A stretch of DNA of 64,000 nt, from NCBI GenBank assembly GCA_905178155.1, contig CAJINV010000006.1:3016658-3080657 (forward strand), written 5' to 3'. A model generated the notes under the pieces. That model was given only the letters and a program-made list of their open reading frames with translations. It had not been told where the DNA came from and searched no databases. Below, one piece after another: positions 8,301 to 19,100 of the stretch (position 1 is the first letter of the stretch; every line of letters starts with the position of its first letter). Source of the stretch: Amoebophrya sp. A120 (taxonomy: Eukaryota > Sar > Dinophyceae > Syndiniales > Amoebophryaceae). The translations under genes and the position numbers were made by a program.

Positions 8301-11273
8301 CGAGAGTGCAGGTTTTGCATGACAAACTTGCACAGGATTGTAGTGCTTCGGGGCGGCCAGGTGAATTTGTGATGCACATGTAGTGACAGGAGGGAAAGTC
8401 TGGAATTGGTGTTTTGCATGAGAAATGAGAACGAGGGGGAGTTGTGCACTTTCATATGGCAGCGTCGAGGAGCAGGCGAAATCGCTGAACCAGGGGGTCT
8501 ACGCATTGCAACTGTGATGTCCCCGTCTGGAATTGTCGTGCAAATTTCGTACGAGAGTAATGTAAGAATAAGATCTGTGTTGTCACATGAACCGGATTGA
8601 CAACGTTTTTCGTCGATTTGGAGTGCAGTTTGTCATGCGATTCACGAATATTGAATCTGCTACTTTATAATATCGGAGGCATCGCAAAAGTAAAGCTATC
8701 ATGCCGTCCCTGCGTAGAAAAGACAGCTCTAATATGATCATGCAAGACTCGGGAGCAGCACAAATTTGTCCCGCCGTCTTTATTCCAGACCCCGAGGACA
8801 TGATTGCACTGGATAGAGTCTTTCGAGAATTCGTGAAGCCCGAAGCGCTGCCGGGGTTTTTGCTGCTGCAAAATCCGCCGTCGCTGGAGCTGTTGAAAGC
8901 GTATTTGAATGTTGATTTGGATTTTGATTTGAACGCAAATAGAGTGAAACCATGAGTAAATGATCTGTGAGGTAGATCATGCTTTAATCCTCTCTCTCTC
9001 TCTGTGAGGAGGACATAGCACATCAAGAGCCGGTCATTCACATTCTCATTTATGCTTTGCCGCATTATAAATTCAGGTACTTTCGTATTTGGGCAACGCA
9101 GTGGACCGCCGCGTACTTTTCCACAGGAAAGGCGTGCCAAACGGAAAAAAGCTAGCATGGCATGTAGTTATAGTTTCCAATGCATAACGAATTAGATGAG
9201 ATATTAAAAGTAAGTAAAACAAAGACGCGCGGCGCCATCCATCGGCAAGCCCGCCACAGTGTGCTTCCTCTTTCTTGGAGATCCGCAAAAATACACAGAT
9301 TTATTTTCTGTGAAGATGTATTCGTTTCTGTTGATCATGCAATTACAGATACTATGGTGTCGTCCTAGCTTCTTTCCCTGGGATAAATTGTGTCCAGAAT
9401 TTTCCGCTTCCATTGGGGAGAGAACGTATGTATGAATTGCAAATATGTCTGGGTCTGGAACAAGTTGGTAACTTATGGTAAATCTGAAGCATACAAAAAT
9501 CTGTGTTGCATGAGTGCCAAAAGCTGTCCACTTCCGACCAAGTTCTTGGGAGGCAGTTTCTCATGCAGGATAAGCATGGCGGAGACGGAGACCTCGCGCT
9601 CGCAGCGTCTGTCATGCTATGTCCCGCATTCTAGACCTCAGGGGTCATGGAAAATCTGCATGACAAGTTTACACCCTTCGAGACCCAGACAGTTTTGCAC
9701 TTGATAGTATGCGCGGAAAGTGGGACGCATGCTGCTGGACGTGATCAAAGCTGGATTTACGCAGGTAATATAGGAAAGAGCAATGTATTTGACTTGAAAA
9801 ACAACAAGTACGGCTATAATTCCACTTGGACTTATCCTTATGTCATGTCATAGTCGTTTGTTCTTGATGTTGGGTCTTGATCCCTGGAGCTGGAGCTGGT
9901 CCATTTATAGCAAAGTTTAAACGAACAATCCATGACATCGTGTTTCTTTCCTCTCCGCAGGCCGTCGTGTTTGAAGTTGACCAGCCACAGCAGCCACAAG
10001 CTACTATCCGAGTGCACAACAAGAACTCTCCCTTTCTAATTTCCATTCTAGTGGCACCAGCAATACAGACATGGATAGCAATGAACCTACTGCATGACAA
10101 GTCCAGGTGTTTTGCATTACAAACAAGCTGGGGATGCTGGGGTTACAGTTTTGCATTTTGCAAAGGAGGGAGGCCACAGGAAGGGGAACAGCAAGTTGTG
10201 CACTCTCATACAAGCGGTTCTCACTCCACCAGGCCACCAGCATTCAGAAACGCAACAACCAGTAGTGCCGAAGCCGAAGAACCCTCTGAATCTGAAGGAG
10301 ACGGAGAGCCTCCTTTCCGCCTTCTGCCAGGCGATTGTGGAACAGCCACCAATCGTGGTGCGACTGTCGGTATCAAATGCAAAAACGTCTGGGTCTCCTG
10401 GAAGAGTGAGTGCAACTTGTAATGCTGCCTTTGGACTCCACAAAAACTCTGTATTGCATTGTGAACAGCAAAAGAGGTCCATTTTTTGCTACGCGGAGGA
10501 GGCATTTCTCATGCAGTATGGGCATCAGAAAGCGGTCCCACAAAATCTGTGATGCTAGGGCATGCATCACACACGTCAGGGGTCACGCAGAATGTGCATG
10601 ACAAAAGTGGCATTCTTCCAGACCCAAACATATACATATTTGCAGTGCATAGTCGAAGTGCTTTCTCGACGACCTGCAGTTTGAAGCGACGAGAACGATC
10701 CAGCAGTCCCCTCCCTCAAATTTGCAGACGTCTTTTTTCGACCGGCTGTTGGTACTGACCACCATGACCCTGTGCCTCGCCTCCAGTCCGAAGCTGTGGC
10801 AGCGGGACGTGTTTGCCGAAATCGGGCAGAGCGATTTGGCACTCCATCCCTGCGTGATGAAAAAGATCTTCGACCGCATCAGCGAGCTGCGGATTTTTTC
10901 CACGACCGTAACTCCTGGTGGGGGTGCAGGAGTAACTGGACCGCCACTTCCTGGCACTAGTACCACGGGCACAACCAGCCGCGAGCGAGCAGACTATAAT
11001 TCGGCTTCATCTTTAGTGCCGGGGCCACAGGAGATGATCTTCCCCAGTTCAACGGGAGGAGGAGCAGGCTCTGCAAGTCAGGCGGCACGCGGAGTTGGTG
11101 GGTCGTCTTCTTTGGAAGCTGCTGTTCCCGGAGGTCCTCAGCAGCTAGCGTTAGGGAGCAGCGGAACGAAGGCACCGCAGGTGGTTGGAACAGTACAAAA
11201 TAATTCCACTACGAAAATAAATCCTCCCTTGGTTCTGGGCCCGGCGCCACCGACCACACCGGGGGAGAGATGA
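5369..11273 (+). CDS. Large unknown protein gene with introners and GT-AG introns
   Basis: Starts at ATG 5369 (MPHQQPPATVALPPDQVRDA). Supported exons: 5369-5577; about 5803-5878; a poorly fixed restart near 7263 to 7655; 7799-7977; about 8165-8236; 8462-8500; 8822-8943; 9077-9163; 9349-9430; 9712-9764; 9961-10001; 10216-10369; 10656-11273 (TGA). GT-AG introns at 8944-9076, 9164-9348 and 9765-9960 join in phase with the introner excisions. The product has a Pro/Ala/Gln-rich N-terminal part. A folded alpha-helical middle follows (DIPFEQISRHISKEFLDQLL; GVFREFVKPEALPGFLLLQN; ERTYARKVGRMLLDVIKAGF; TSFFDRLLVLTTMTLCLASS; LHPCVMKKIFDRISELRIF). The tail is long and Gly/Ser/Pro-rich. I do not recognise the family. 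The model is firm from 7650 onward and weak before that, because a 1.4-kb intron with a GC-rich island lies there. Confidence 0.6.
5576..5798. mobile_element. Introner element, family L (CCTAGGGTGGG TIR)
   Basis: Left TATGTATGCAGTGTCCTAGG then GTGGGTC; right GGCCCACCCTAGGCATTTAT then ACATA, an imperfect inverted pair. AGTA at 5574-5577 and at 5799-5802 is the likely TSD. The interior carries the usual CATGAGAAA and GCATGACAAA words. Excision joins CAC GAG to TAC ACC CTA in frame. Confidence 0.65.
5879..7262. other. Long intron containing a GC-rich island
   Basis: No exon of the surrounding gene is evident between about 5879 and 7262. About 6200-7000 is a GC-rich island with overlapping open frames on both strands and repeated CTAGG words. 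The rest is A/T-richer. I see no family TIR, and the acceptor near 7262 is not fixed. Confidence 0.45.
6777..6815. repeat. CCTAGGCTAGG inverted repeat
   Basis: CCTAGGCTAGG at 6777-6787 and its reverse complement CCTAGCCTAGG at 6805-6815 can form a perfect 11-bp stem with a 17-base loop, at the 3' edge of the GC-rich island. Confidence 0.8.
7656..7793. mobile_element. Introner element, family B
   Basis: Starts TATGCAGTGCAAAATTATCG and ends GCGATACTTTTGCAATGCAT A. TSD CGGAT perfect (7651-7655 and 7794-7798). Excision gives GCC CGG ATC CTG GAT in frame. Confidence 0.9.
7978..8164. mobile_element. Introner element, family B
   Basis: Starts TATGAACTGCAAAAGTGCCG and ends GACGATACTTTTGCACTGGA TA. 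The duplication is not clean (CTGACC at left, TCACTGAC at right). Frames on both sides are still compatible with ACC ATC ACT GAC. Confidence 0.75.
8237..8456. mobile_element. Introner element, family C
   Basis: Starts TATGAGAGTGCACAACTCCC and ends GGGGGAGTTGTGCACTTTCA TA. TSD TGGCA perfect. Excision gives CAC CCT GGC AGC GTC. Confidence 0.92.
8501..8817. mobile_element. Introner element, diverged family A relative
   Basis: Left ACGCATTGCAACTGTGATGT then CCCCGTCTGGAAT; right ATTCCAGACCCCGAGGACAT then GATTGCACTGGATAGA. The outer ends and the CCAGACCC core agree with family A, but the middle of the TIR differs. TSD GTCT. Excision gives CAG GGG GTC TTT CGA. The copy ending at 57491 has the same GATTGCACTGGATA end. 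Confidence 0.75.
9431..9706. mobile_element. Introner element, family A
   Basis: Starts TATGAATTGCAAATATGTCT and ends GACCCAGACAGTTTTGCACT TGATA. TSD GTATG perfect (9426-9430 and 9707-9711). Excision gives AGA ACG TAT GCG CGG. Confidence 0.9.
10002..10210. mobile_element. Introner element, family C, diverged
   Basis: Left TATCCGAGTGCACAACAAGA; right GGGGAACAGCAAGTTGTGCA then CTCTCATA. TSD CAAGC (9997-10001 and 10211-10215), leaving a TAC spacer before the left TIR. Excision gives CCA CAA GCG GTT CTC. Confidence 0.8.
10370..10651. mobile_element. Introner element, family A
   Basis: Left TATCAAATGCAAAAACGTCT then GGGTCTCCTGGAAG; right CTTCCAGACCCAAACATATA then CATATTTGCAGTGCATA. TSD GTCG. Excision gives CGA CTG TCG AAG TGC. 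Confidence 0.88.
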
Positions 11274-12235
11274 AGACTGTGATGTGTAAGAAAGTCGACT
11301 TCTGCACCGACGTAGAAGCATGCCGATGTTTTGTCATGCGGTGGCTAGAGCATACGATTAAATTATGATTTAGAACCTGAGGTAACCTTAGCCTCGCTTT
11401 TTTACATTCGAAATAATAAAGCAAGAGCAAAGAGCAAAAGGATATGATATTAACAGCTTCGCCATTTGTACACAACGGCTTTTTACCTCCCCCTTCCACT
11501 GACTTGTAGGTAGTACAACCGGAAGAAATTAACCACCACCTCCGTGTGATCCAAAAATGCATGATGATTTGGATATTTTGGAACTATCCACTTGTACTTG
11601 ATTGATAAAATTGATGTTGATGATTTTGATTGCAATTGTACAAAAGGGCACAGTAGCAGTACCAAGAAACTCAAAACCTAAGCGGAGGAGCCGCTTCTGA
11701 GTAATATCAGGTGACCCGACCACTGCCAGGACGGACTCGGCAGCTTGTCACCTCGCCCACAAACCCTGTCCGTCTCCGTTGGAGAAGGCAGGAGCAGAAA
11801 TAATAACGTGTTGCCCAACGATCACGAAGATTTCGTGGTGTTTTCTGCTTCATTTTTTTCTTCAGTCTCAAATAGCCTCTGTGGTCGACTCCTGAACAAC
11901 TTTATTCCTGATCTGATCAACGTGCAGGACAGAATTGCCTGCGCACGCATCGAAGTGCTCCTGGCGCCGCCCTTGTTGGAAGGTCGAGGATTTCTTTTTG
12001 GCTGGAGGAGGGCCCCAGTCCTATTCAAGTACTTTGCTGGAGACAGGCCGGCCCCCGCTTGAGACGTGTAGTTGACCTCGGTAGTCGTCTCCCCGACTGT
12101 ACTTTGCAATACGAGGTTGTGCGGACCGAAACTCCTTTCGTAGTAAAGGAGCGATGAGTAGTTATTTTCACTTCTGATTGTCGTATATTGAGGAAAATTC
12201 GCTAATTTGCACCGAAAGACAAAGGAAAGGAAGTC
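11274..12235. other. Intergenic stretch
   Basis: Between two + strand genes. An open frame at about 11800-12062 has a partly protein-like stretch but no ATG and no introner, and an overlapping frame is open on the other strand. I do not call a gene. Confidence 0.4.
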
Positions 12236-13306
12236 ATGATTCGTGGTTCGTCAACGTTTCCCTTCCGTCCCTGTCAGGCCTCTTGCCGTCGTGTCGTCGT
12301 TCCTTTTTCTACGACCAGTTGCAGCGGCGGCACTTCGAAGGCTACTTTCCTCGTCAGCACCGGAGCCTCCTCGTCGAGCAGTAGTTCTACTTGCAGGAGC
12401 TCGTCCCCAAGTAGTACTAGAACGCGGATTCTTGTTTCATCTTTTCCGGTGATCGACCGCACCACCTCTTGTTTATTCCGGCAAGATAATTTTCTGCAAC
12501 CTCAAGCCCGTTTTTTCGGTTCGACGAAACTTGGCGGCATGAAGCGCGACAAGACGCAGCACTTCGAGCCTATGGGGGGGTCAGGATTGAAATCGGCAAA
12601 GTTGAAATGATTTGTCATGCATAAAATGCGACACAAAAAGTGACTCTATTGCAGAGGACACACGGGAGACAGATTATAGTCCTGGTAAGGGTCAAAAGTT
12701 GGACTGCTGACTAGCATGACAGAAGGCAGCTCTTTTGCCCTAAACCGCATGACACACTCGCTTCCAGCTGGACCGGGAAAATTTGTCATGCACGGACTAC
12801 AAACTGTAGGTCTAATTGGTATCCGTTTTATGCATGACAAACTATTTCAACTTTGACGATTTCAAACCTGACACATCCATAGAACCTTTGCCCCTGGTCT
12901 CCTACGGTGTTCGCTCCTCCAAAGCGTATCGCGCCAGCAAACAGAGTATGCATTTTTGCAAATTATATGGACCTGGGTTTTCTGGAAGAATGCAAGATTT
13001 GTGTTGCTTGGCTCCCCACAGGAGAGCAGAGATACCTGTGCCTATTGCGATACACCAGGAGCGTCCTTACTTTGTCATGCAGCGAAAATTCAATTTTCTC
13101 ATGCAAGTTACGGATGGCAATGACAACATAGTAGCTCCAAAACTTGTCATGTGTGGCTCCACATAAGCGGAGGCCGTTCATCAGCATCGATACTTTAGCA
13201 TCACAAGTGTCCAAACCCACTGTAGATACATTTGCAATGCATACAGAGTATGCGGAAGGCCGCGGTGCATGCGCGGCGACAGGAGGAAAGGCAGGGGTTC
13301 TTATGA
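12236..13306 (+). CDS. Small protein with a possible mitochondrial presequence, unknown
   Basis: ATG at 12236 opens an Arg/Ser/Thr-rich, acid-poor N-terminus (MIRGSSTFPFRPCQASCRRV, a Ser run, RTRILVSSF) of the kind that targets mitochondria. It continues through ARFFGSTKLGGMKRDKTQHF. A family J introner follows at 12598-12854. The frame then resumes as NFDDFKPDTSIEPLPLVSYG to SKAYRASKQS, is split by a family A element, and ends MRKAAVHARRQEERQGFL with TGA at 13304. The basic C-terminus would suit a small organellar protein, but I cannot name the family. The exact splice point at the J element is unresolved because the TIR and TSD overlap. Confidence 0.55.
12598..12854. mobile_element. Introner element, family J
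   Basis: AAAGTTGAAATGATTTGTCA then TGCATAAAA at the left is matched by its inverse TTTTATGCATGACAAACTAT then TTCAACTTT at the right. Unlike other families the TIR itself consists of the TTTGTCATGC word that lies inside the others. Only one copy is seen. TSD unclear. Confidence 0.8.
12947..13243. mobile_element. Introner element, family A
   Basis: Left TATGCATTTTTGCAAATTAT (diverged) and right ACATTTGCAATGCATA. TSD CAGAG perfect, and the following TATGC is also repeated outside the element. Excision gives AAA CAG AGT ATG CGG. Confidence 0.8.
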
Positions 13307-13325
13307 GTCGCTAAAGCATCGTACG

Positions 13326-13470
13326 TATCAAATGTAAAAATGTCTGGGTCTGGAAGATTCTGAGACCTGTCATGCATGTTTTGCATGACCCAGGATGTCT
13401 GTAATGCACCACGTAGCATCACAGATTTTTAGAGGGCTTCCTGATGCCTATTCCGCATGACAAACGCATG
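13326..13470. mobile_element. Introner element, family A, 5' part only
   Basis: Starts TATCAAATGTAAAAATGTCT then GGGTCTGGAAG and runs through the usual interior to a CCGCATGACAAACGC word. No right TIR follows; purine-rich sequence comes instead. It lies about 20 bases after a stop codon and is one of the few IE sequences outside a coding frame. Confidence 0.7.
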
Positions 13471-14339
13471 AGACATACACAAAAATGGAGCGACCGAAAA
13501 GTGGAAAAGAAGACGGGGGGGGGAAAGTAATAGAAGAAAAAAGAAGAAGACTTGGCTGGGGAAAAAATGAAAAAAGGAAAGATGGGTGGGGGCATGGGTT
13601 GAAGGACAAAAAACACAAGAACTGCAAGTGTCTGGGAGTTTGCATGCCAGGAGATTTATTAGAAGAGTGGCAAGGTTGTTATTTTAAAGACTGCGCTAAG
13701 GCTGCACCCCCCTTCCCCAAGGGGCCCCCCGGGGCGGGCGCGGTAGCGGCTCTGCTAACGCGGAGCTCCAAGGCCCGGCTCTATCTATGCGCATAAAAAG
13801 GGCGCGCGGAAATAGGTCGGTAAGGTGCTTGAAAGGAGCATGCTTTTGGGTTGTCCGTCATCGTGATAGGGTCAACGTGTGTGACCAATAGACCCCCAGT
13901 ATATTCTAGCGCGCAACCGACCACAGAAGCAGTAGCGTTCAACGTTTGTAAGAATAACCCAACAAGGCAACACTGGAGCTCCACCTTGCTCGCGGGCTTG
14001 GCTGGTAAAGCAGGTCAGCCACATCTAGCGCCCACTGGCCGTATGCACGCGTAAGACATCGGAAACGGTTCCGCGGATGCGGTCGGGTGGTACCTGTAGG
14101 ACGTGGAACGGGTGTCCACCTAGGGGCATTGGCAGAGGCTAAATCTGTTCTAGCGCCACGGTATTGGCAGAGGCTAAATCTGTTCTAGCGCCACCCTGAC
14201 AGGAGTCAAAGGTCAAAGCGATGCGATGCGATACGTGTAGATCAAACTGGACTCTTCTTACTGGTCATGCAATACAGATTTTTTCCGAATCCGAAAGGTG
14301 CAATACGAGGTGCGTCGGGGGACGTTGCTACACCAATTC
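13471..14339. other. Intergenic stretch with purine-rich and GC-rich blocks
   Basis: A purine-rich strand (about 13485-13600) is followed by a GC-rich block (about 13700-13800) and mixed sequence. No supported gene. It contains the tandem duplication at 14128-14194. Confidence 0.4.
14128..14194. repeat. Perfect tandem duplication, 32 bp at 35-bp period
   Basis: The segment 14128-14159, starting ATTGGCAGAGGCTAAATCTG and ending GCGCCAC, is repeated exactly at 14163-14194 with a 3-base spacer. Confidence 0.9.
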
Positions 14340-14404
14340 AATTCAATCCGAAGACAGCATCACAAGTTGTAATCTTCCAGACTCAGACATTTTTGCAATC
14401 CATA
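14340..14404. mobile_element. Introner element, family A, 3' end only
   Basis: AATCTTCCAGACTCAGACAT then TTTTGCAATCCATA is a standard family A right end. No matching left end is found upstream. Confidence 0.6.
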
Positions 14405-14409
14405 GTACG

Positions 14410-14550
14410 AGTTCGAGTAGCAAACAATTGCAACATAAATTGGCATGACAAATGGAACTTGCCATGCTGATATAGATCGAGATTGAGAAGGAGAATTGTC
14501 TTGCATGATTGCGATTACTTTGTACGAGTCGGATGCTTTTGCGCAGGATA
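14410..14550. mobile_element. Introner element, family B, eroded 5' end
   Basis: The right end GGATGCTTTTGCGCAGGATA preceded by TACGAGTC is clear. The left end is reduced to a TACGAGTTCGAGTAG remnant directly abutting the previous element. The interior has GCATGACAAATGG and TTGCCATGC words. Confidence 0.55.
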
Positions 14551-14551
14551 G

Positions 14552-15313
14552 TTTTTGCTGGACACCAAAAAGTGCCTGCAGATGGAGCTGAAGCGCAACA
14601 CCGGGATATCCTGGGTAAAAACGTCCCCGTACCAGAGTCAAGATGGGAAATCTGCTAGACAAATCAACCAGCTTTGGTTGCTTCGCATGACGAATTTGTC
14701 CTTGTAGTGCAATCCTGTTTAAGTATTTCAGCAGCATCACAGATCTAGCATATCGTGCTGCTTCTAGCGTCACAAGTTCCACGACAAGACTAGAAAATGC
14801 TTCTCATGGGGCTCCGCATGAGAAACCTTTTTGGCATGCAGATTTGCATGACACCCCTGGCGTGGGGACATCTTTAATCAGGATACGGAATCGGGTGGAC
14901 ACGGTCGCTGAAGATTCTGAAACACTTAGAATGCTATCTATTGCAAATATGTCTGAGTCTGGAAGGTTGCAAATTTGTGATGCTGTCTCTGGATTGCAAA
15001 AAGATTTGTATTGCATGAGTGACCAGCAAGAGGAGTCCAGTTGCTGCTACGCGGGGAGAACATTTCTCATGCGGAATAGGCATCACGAAGCCCGCTAAGA
15101 ATCTGTGATGCTAGGTTATGCATGACAGGCATCATGGGTCATGCAAAATTGGCATGACAGACCTGGCAATCTTCCAGACCACATCCCGGGATGTTTGCGA
15201 TGCATAAATGCCACGTTCGCACGAAGGGTCCGCCATGCAACCAGCAGTTCCGCGAGAAATGTGCAAAAATTGCGTGGATGCTCAAGTCCACACAAGGCCC
15301 TACTCGACCGTGA
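14552..15313 (+). CDS. C-terminal exons of a small Cys-containing protein, unknown
   Basis: Three exons (14552-14606, 14891-14934, 15212-15313) join across a family E and a family A introner into 66 residues ending TGA at 15311. The sequence runs FLLDTKKCLQMELKRNTGIG, WTRSLKILKHLEC, HVRTKGPPCNQQFREKC and AKIAWMLKSTQGPTRP. It is basic, helical-looking and has four cysteines. It could be a small twin-Cys mitochondrial-type protein, but the spacing does not fit a standard CHCH motif. The 5' end is lost among eroded introners at 14340-14550, so the gene may be incomplete or decayed. Confidence 0.45.
14607..14885. mobile_element. Introner element, family E
   Basis: Starts TATCCTGGGTAAAAACGTCC and ends GTGGGGACATCTTTAATCAG GATA. 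TSD CGGGA / CGGAA (one mismatch). Excision gives AAC ACC GGA ATC or its equivalent in frame. Confidence 0.85.
14935..15207. mobile_element. Introner element, family A
   Basis: Left TATCTATTGCAAATATGTCT; right CTTCCAGACCACATCCCGGG then ATGTTTGCGATGCATAA, with part of the right TIR replaced. TSD ATGC. Excision gives GAA TGC CAC GTT. Confidence 0.8.
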
Positions 15314-16136
15314 ATATGCTGCGAAATAAAAGCGTGAAAATAAATTCGCTGATTACTTACTTTTCTATAGACTTGCCGTTGTGTTTGATCCACCAACTAT
15401 CATGCGTCACATACCAGAACTTCAACCTGTAGGACTAGGTACATTACACGACCCCGGCTGTTGAACACGCCAGCCGCTCCGCGCAGTGAGGGTTTTAGGA
15501 TTTATTAAGGGATTTCGACAGCACTTTTTAGGTAATTTTTTTCAACGTGTTACCAGAATCAGACGCAGCTCCGCATGACAGCAGGTTTTTCCTGCCATGC
15601 GAATCGAACCTGTGATGCTGCTCAGTTGTCGAAGGAACGATATTTCAAGTACATGGCGTCACGGTCAGACAATGGAGAGAGAGGACTCTACCCGGGGTAA
15701 TAAGTAGACTGATCCAGAAGAGCGATCATGGCCCGGCGTTTAATTGCCCCGCTTGGGAGTCGAGGTGTTGATGGCGCGAAATGTGGCAACAGGTGAGTGA
15801 AAGAAGTGATGAAGCAGTGCTGTCAAACGAGATGAAGACGGAGCGCTGGCCACATACCAGCGCCATGAGAGGTTTTTTTCAAGAAGTAGATAGATCCTGC
15901 ATGGTGCAGGAGCGTTTTGGTTTTGTTAATTTTTTATGGTTTGATTTTTTGCTATTGGTTCCTGGTCCTGCAGGGGTGCAGGAAGACAGCAGAATATACA
16001 TGTACAAGTACTTGCACCTACTCGCACGTCGTGATTGAAGTAGCAGAAATTTTTTTGATGAGTTTATAGTATGACAAAAAAGGGCTAGGACAAGTACTAA
16101 ACTGTAACTACGACCATCTGCGGTCTCTATCAAACT
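15314..16136. other. Intergenic stretch
   Basis: No supported gene. IE-like words (CGCATGACAGCAGG, CCTGTGATGCTGC) occur around 15570-15625 without recognisable TIRs and may be a relic. Confidence 0.4.
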
Positions 16137-19100
16137 ATGCGTGCGTCTGCCTTCTTTTCCAAAACATTGCTCGCCAAAAAAGCGGCGGCGCCCGGTGCAG
16201 TGGCGCCCCACGTTGCCTCGGAATGCCTGTCACCCCGTAGCAAGTTACTGTCCTCCGGCACGACCACTACGTCGTCAGGCGGCAGCTGTGGCACGACAAG
16301 CGGCAGGAGTCCCACCAGAACAGAAAGTGATGCTGGGGGTTCTTCTACCACTGGAACAAAACAAGTTTCTGCCTTTGATTCCACCGAAGACGAATTCTTT
16401 GCTCGCAATAGTACCGCAACTACCGGTAGCAGCACGACTACAAGGAGTAGCAGAACCGCATCGCCGCTGGGTGTCGTAACCCGATCAAGTTCCTCCCCGG
16501 GCAAAACGAAGCTGGAAGAGATTCGCGATGCGGCTCGGCAACGGAGAGAAGAAAGGCGGATCAGCGTGTCGTCGACGTCTGCGAGTAGTACGACAAGCCC
16601 CCTTGCCCTCTATGAGAATATGCACAACTCCCATGTGCCCCTCATTTGTCATGCCAAAGCCCCAATTCAATCGCTGCGTTGTCAGACTGTTTGCATCACA
16701 AATTCAGGAAGCGCAAGCAGTACTACTTACACCAGGCGCAAGATGAACTTGTAATGCACAGGCTCGATGTGTGTTGGTGTTTGTATTGCTGTTCGTGCCA
16801 TGCAAATGAGGGGGAGGGGGAGTTGTGCACTCGCATACCCTCCGGAGCAGGGGCAGAAGTGGAACAACAGCATCAACAACTTCGACCCCGTCACCGTCCT
16901 CTGAGTTACGATATAATCCTGCTCTTCAAGGCGCAGCGGAGGACGCAGGTACTCTAATGTATTATTCGTATTTATTTTAGATCACAGGAAGAAGAAAACC
17001 ACATGCAAATCCGTTCTTGAATGATCATCCATCGGTTTTTGTTTTTTTTAGCGGTGCTGGACGAGTATTTCAATTCTTTTATTTCGGTCTAGAAAAATCA
17101 CAATCAGCCTCCTCCGCCGGAACAACGGCCGCTGTCGCGTCGGCGCAAGAAGAAGAAGGACGACAGCTAAAAAACGTTGGAGCAGCGGCAGGTAGAGCAT
17201 CTGTGCAGCAGACCCCAGAAGTGCTACGTACGGAAGACCTTTCGACGTTCAAGGCGGAACTACACGGCGCCAAGGGTCCGGAATTCCTTCAAGAACGAGA
17301 ACCACAACAGCTGCATGATCCGAAGACAAAAAAACTCAACGCTGCACCACCACCACCACCGCAAGAGTTTTTACTTGGCCAGGAAAATGTTGATGCGCGG
17401 GAACATCTTCAACGTGGTCCAGATACAGAAGCTCCGCTGATGCTGGAAAACTACCTGCTGCGACCGCACTACCGCGTCCTGCCATCGTTTGCTACTCGAC
17501 GACGCGAAGCAGAAGTAGATGTTGACCTAGGGCAACAAGACCGAACAATCGTCGGGAGTTGTACTAGTGCTGACCACACGGCGGCTGGTGATCTCAAAAA
17601 CAATTACAACGACCCCGACGATATCTCACGAAAAAACTGTTTCACTGTGATGATTTTGCAAGTTTTGCATTACAAGTTTGTTCTGCATCACAGAGAAAAT
17701 TTGCCATGCGAGATTCCTAAGGGAAAACAAAGCTAAAAAGCCATTGTCTTGCATGTGTAGCAAGACAAACACTTGTGAAATACATTTTCTGCATTACAAG
17801 TTTACAGTGAAACAGTTTTTTCTGGCGATAGACGAGCACCAGGAGCTAGTATCCTCGTCGTACTCGCGGGAGGTTTTCGTGACCACGGGAAGGAGCGGAA
17901 AAACCTGTTTCACCGTATCGCAAGAAAAAACTGCTTCACTGTAAACTTGTGATGCACAAAATGGAACACAGAAATATTTGTCTTGCTACACATGCAAGAA
18001 AGTGGATTTTTAGCAGTGTTTTCCCTTAGGAAGCACGCATGGCAAGTTTTCTTGGTCATGCGTAAGGAACTTGTAATGCAAAAGTTGCAATCATCCTTAC
18101 AGTGAAACACCTTTTTCGTACGATACACCGTGCACGAAGAAGAATACCTGAACGACGAGCGACGGCTCTATTTCGAGCGGCATATGAACTGCAAAAGCAT
18201 CGTACTAGTATAAATTGCATTACAAATTGGCTTAGCATTACAAATTCAATCTGTAATGCGGATTTGCCTATAACAAAAAGATTTGTAATGCATAAATGCA
18301 AAATTTAGTACGAGTGCGATACTTTTGCAGTGCATACGGCAGCAGAAGTACCAAATCCGCCCGCACGAAAACATCTGGTGCAGCTATGACAAGCACGGTT
18401 TTAATATGGCAAAAAACACAGGAGCACGATCTTCTAATTCTTGTCATCCGGCACTGCATCAGCATCCACACGTCGACCCAATCAATAACCGCGGTACAAC
18501 ATCACTATCCGCGCCGAAACTAGACGACTTTTGCGAGCGGTACAAAGACGCTTCGCTCATCTTGCGGCTCCGCAGCGGCCTGATCGCTGGGTTTGACACA
18601 TTGTTCGGGATCGGTGGTTTAACGGGAAGCACAACAGTATGCATCGCAAAAGTATCGTACTCGTACAGTGCACATCAATCATGCATAGACAAATCTCCTT
18701 TCCAAGCTAAATCAGCATGACAAACTCAAACTCCTCCGTCTGTCATGCTGAGCGAAGTTGTACTGGATTTGTTGTTCCTAGTACGATACTGTTGCAATGC
18801 ATAAGCGGCCGGCGGGGGACGAGAAAAAGTCTGCGAGAAACATCAGCAGCACAGCGGATTTTTTTTCAATAATCCACCTTCCGGTCTCATCCAGAGGTTT
18901 AAGCAGTTTCGAGCAAGAATGCACGAAAAAGTCTACGGATCTATCCTGTGCAAAAGTATCGTACTCGTACTAATTGCAGATATGCATTTACAAATTTCTT
19001 GCTCAAGTCAAAGCCGCATTACAAATTCTATTTCGCATGCTGGGGCAATTTGTCATGCGATTTGTACTAGTACGATGCTTTTGCAATGCATAGGATCCTT

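Noticed and set aside
17177-17440. Alternative frame with a His run and a hydrophobic end inside the gene at 16137-19909
   Set aside because: Only the other frame stays open to 17621 and continues through the next introner junctions.
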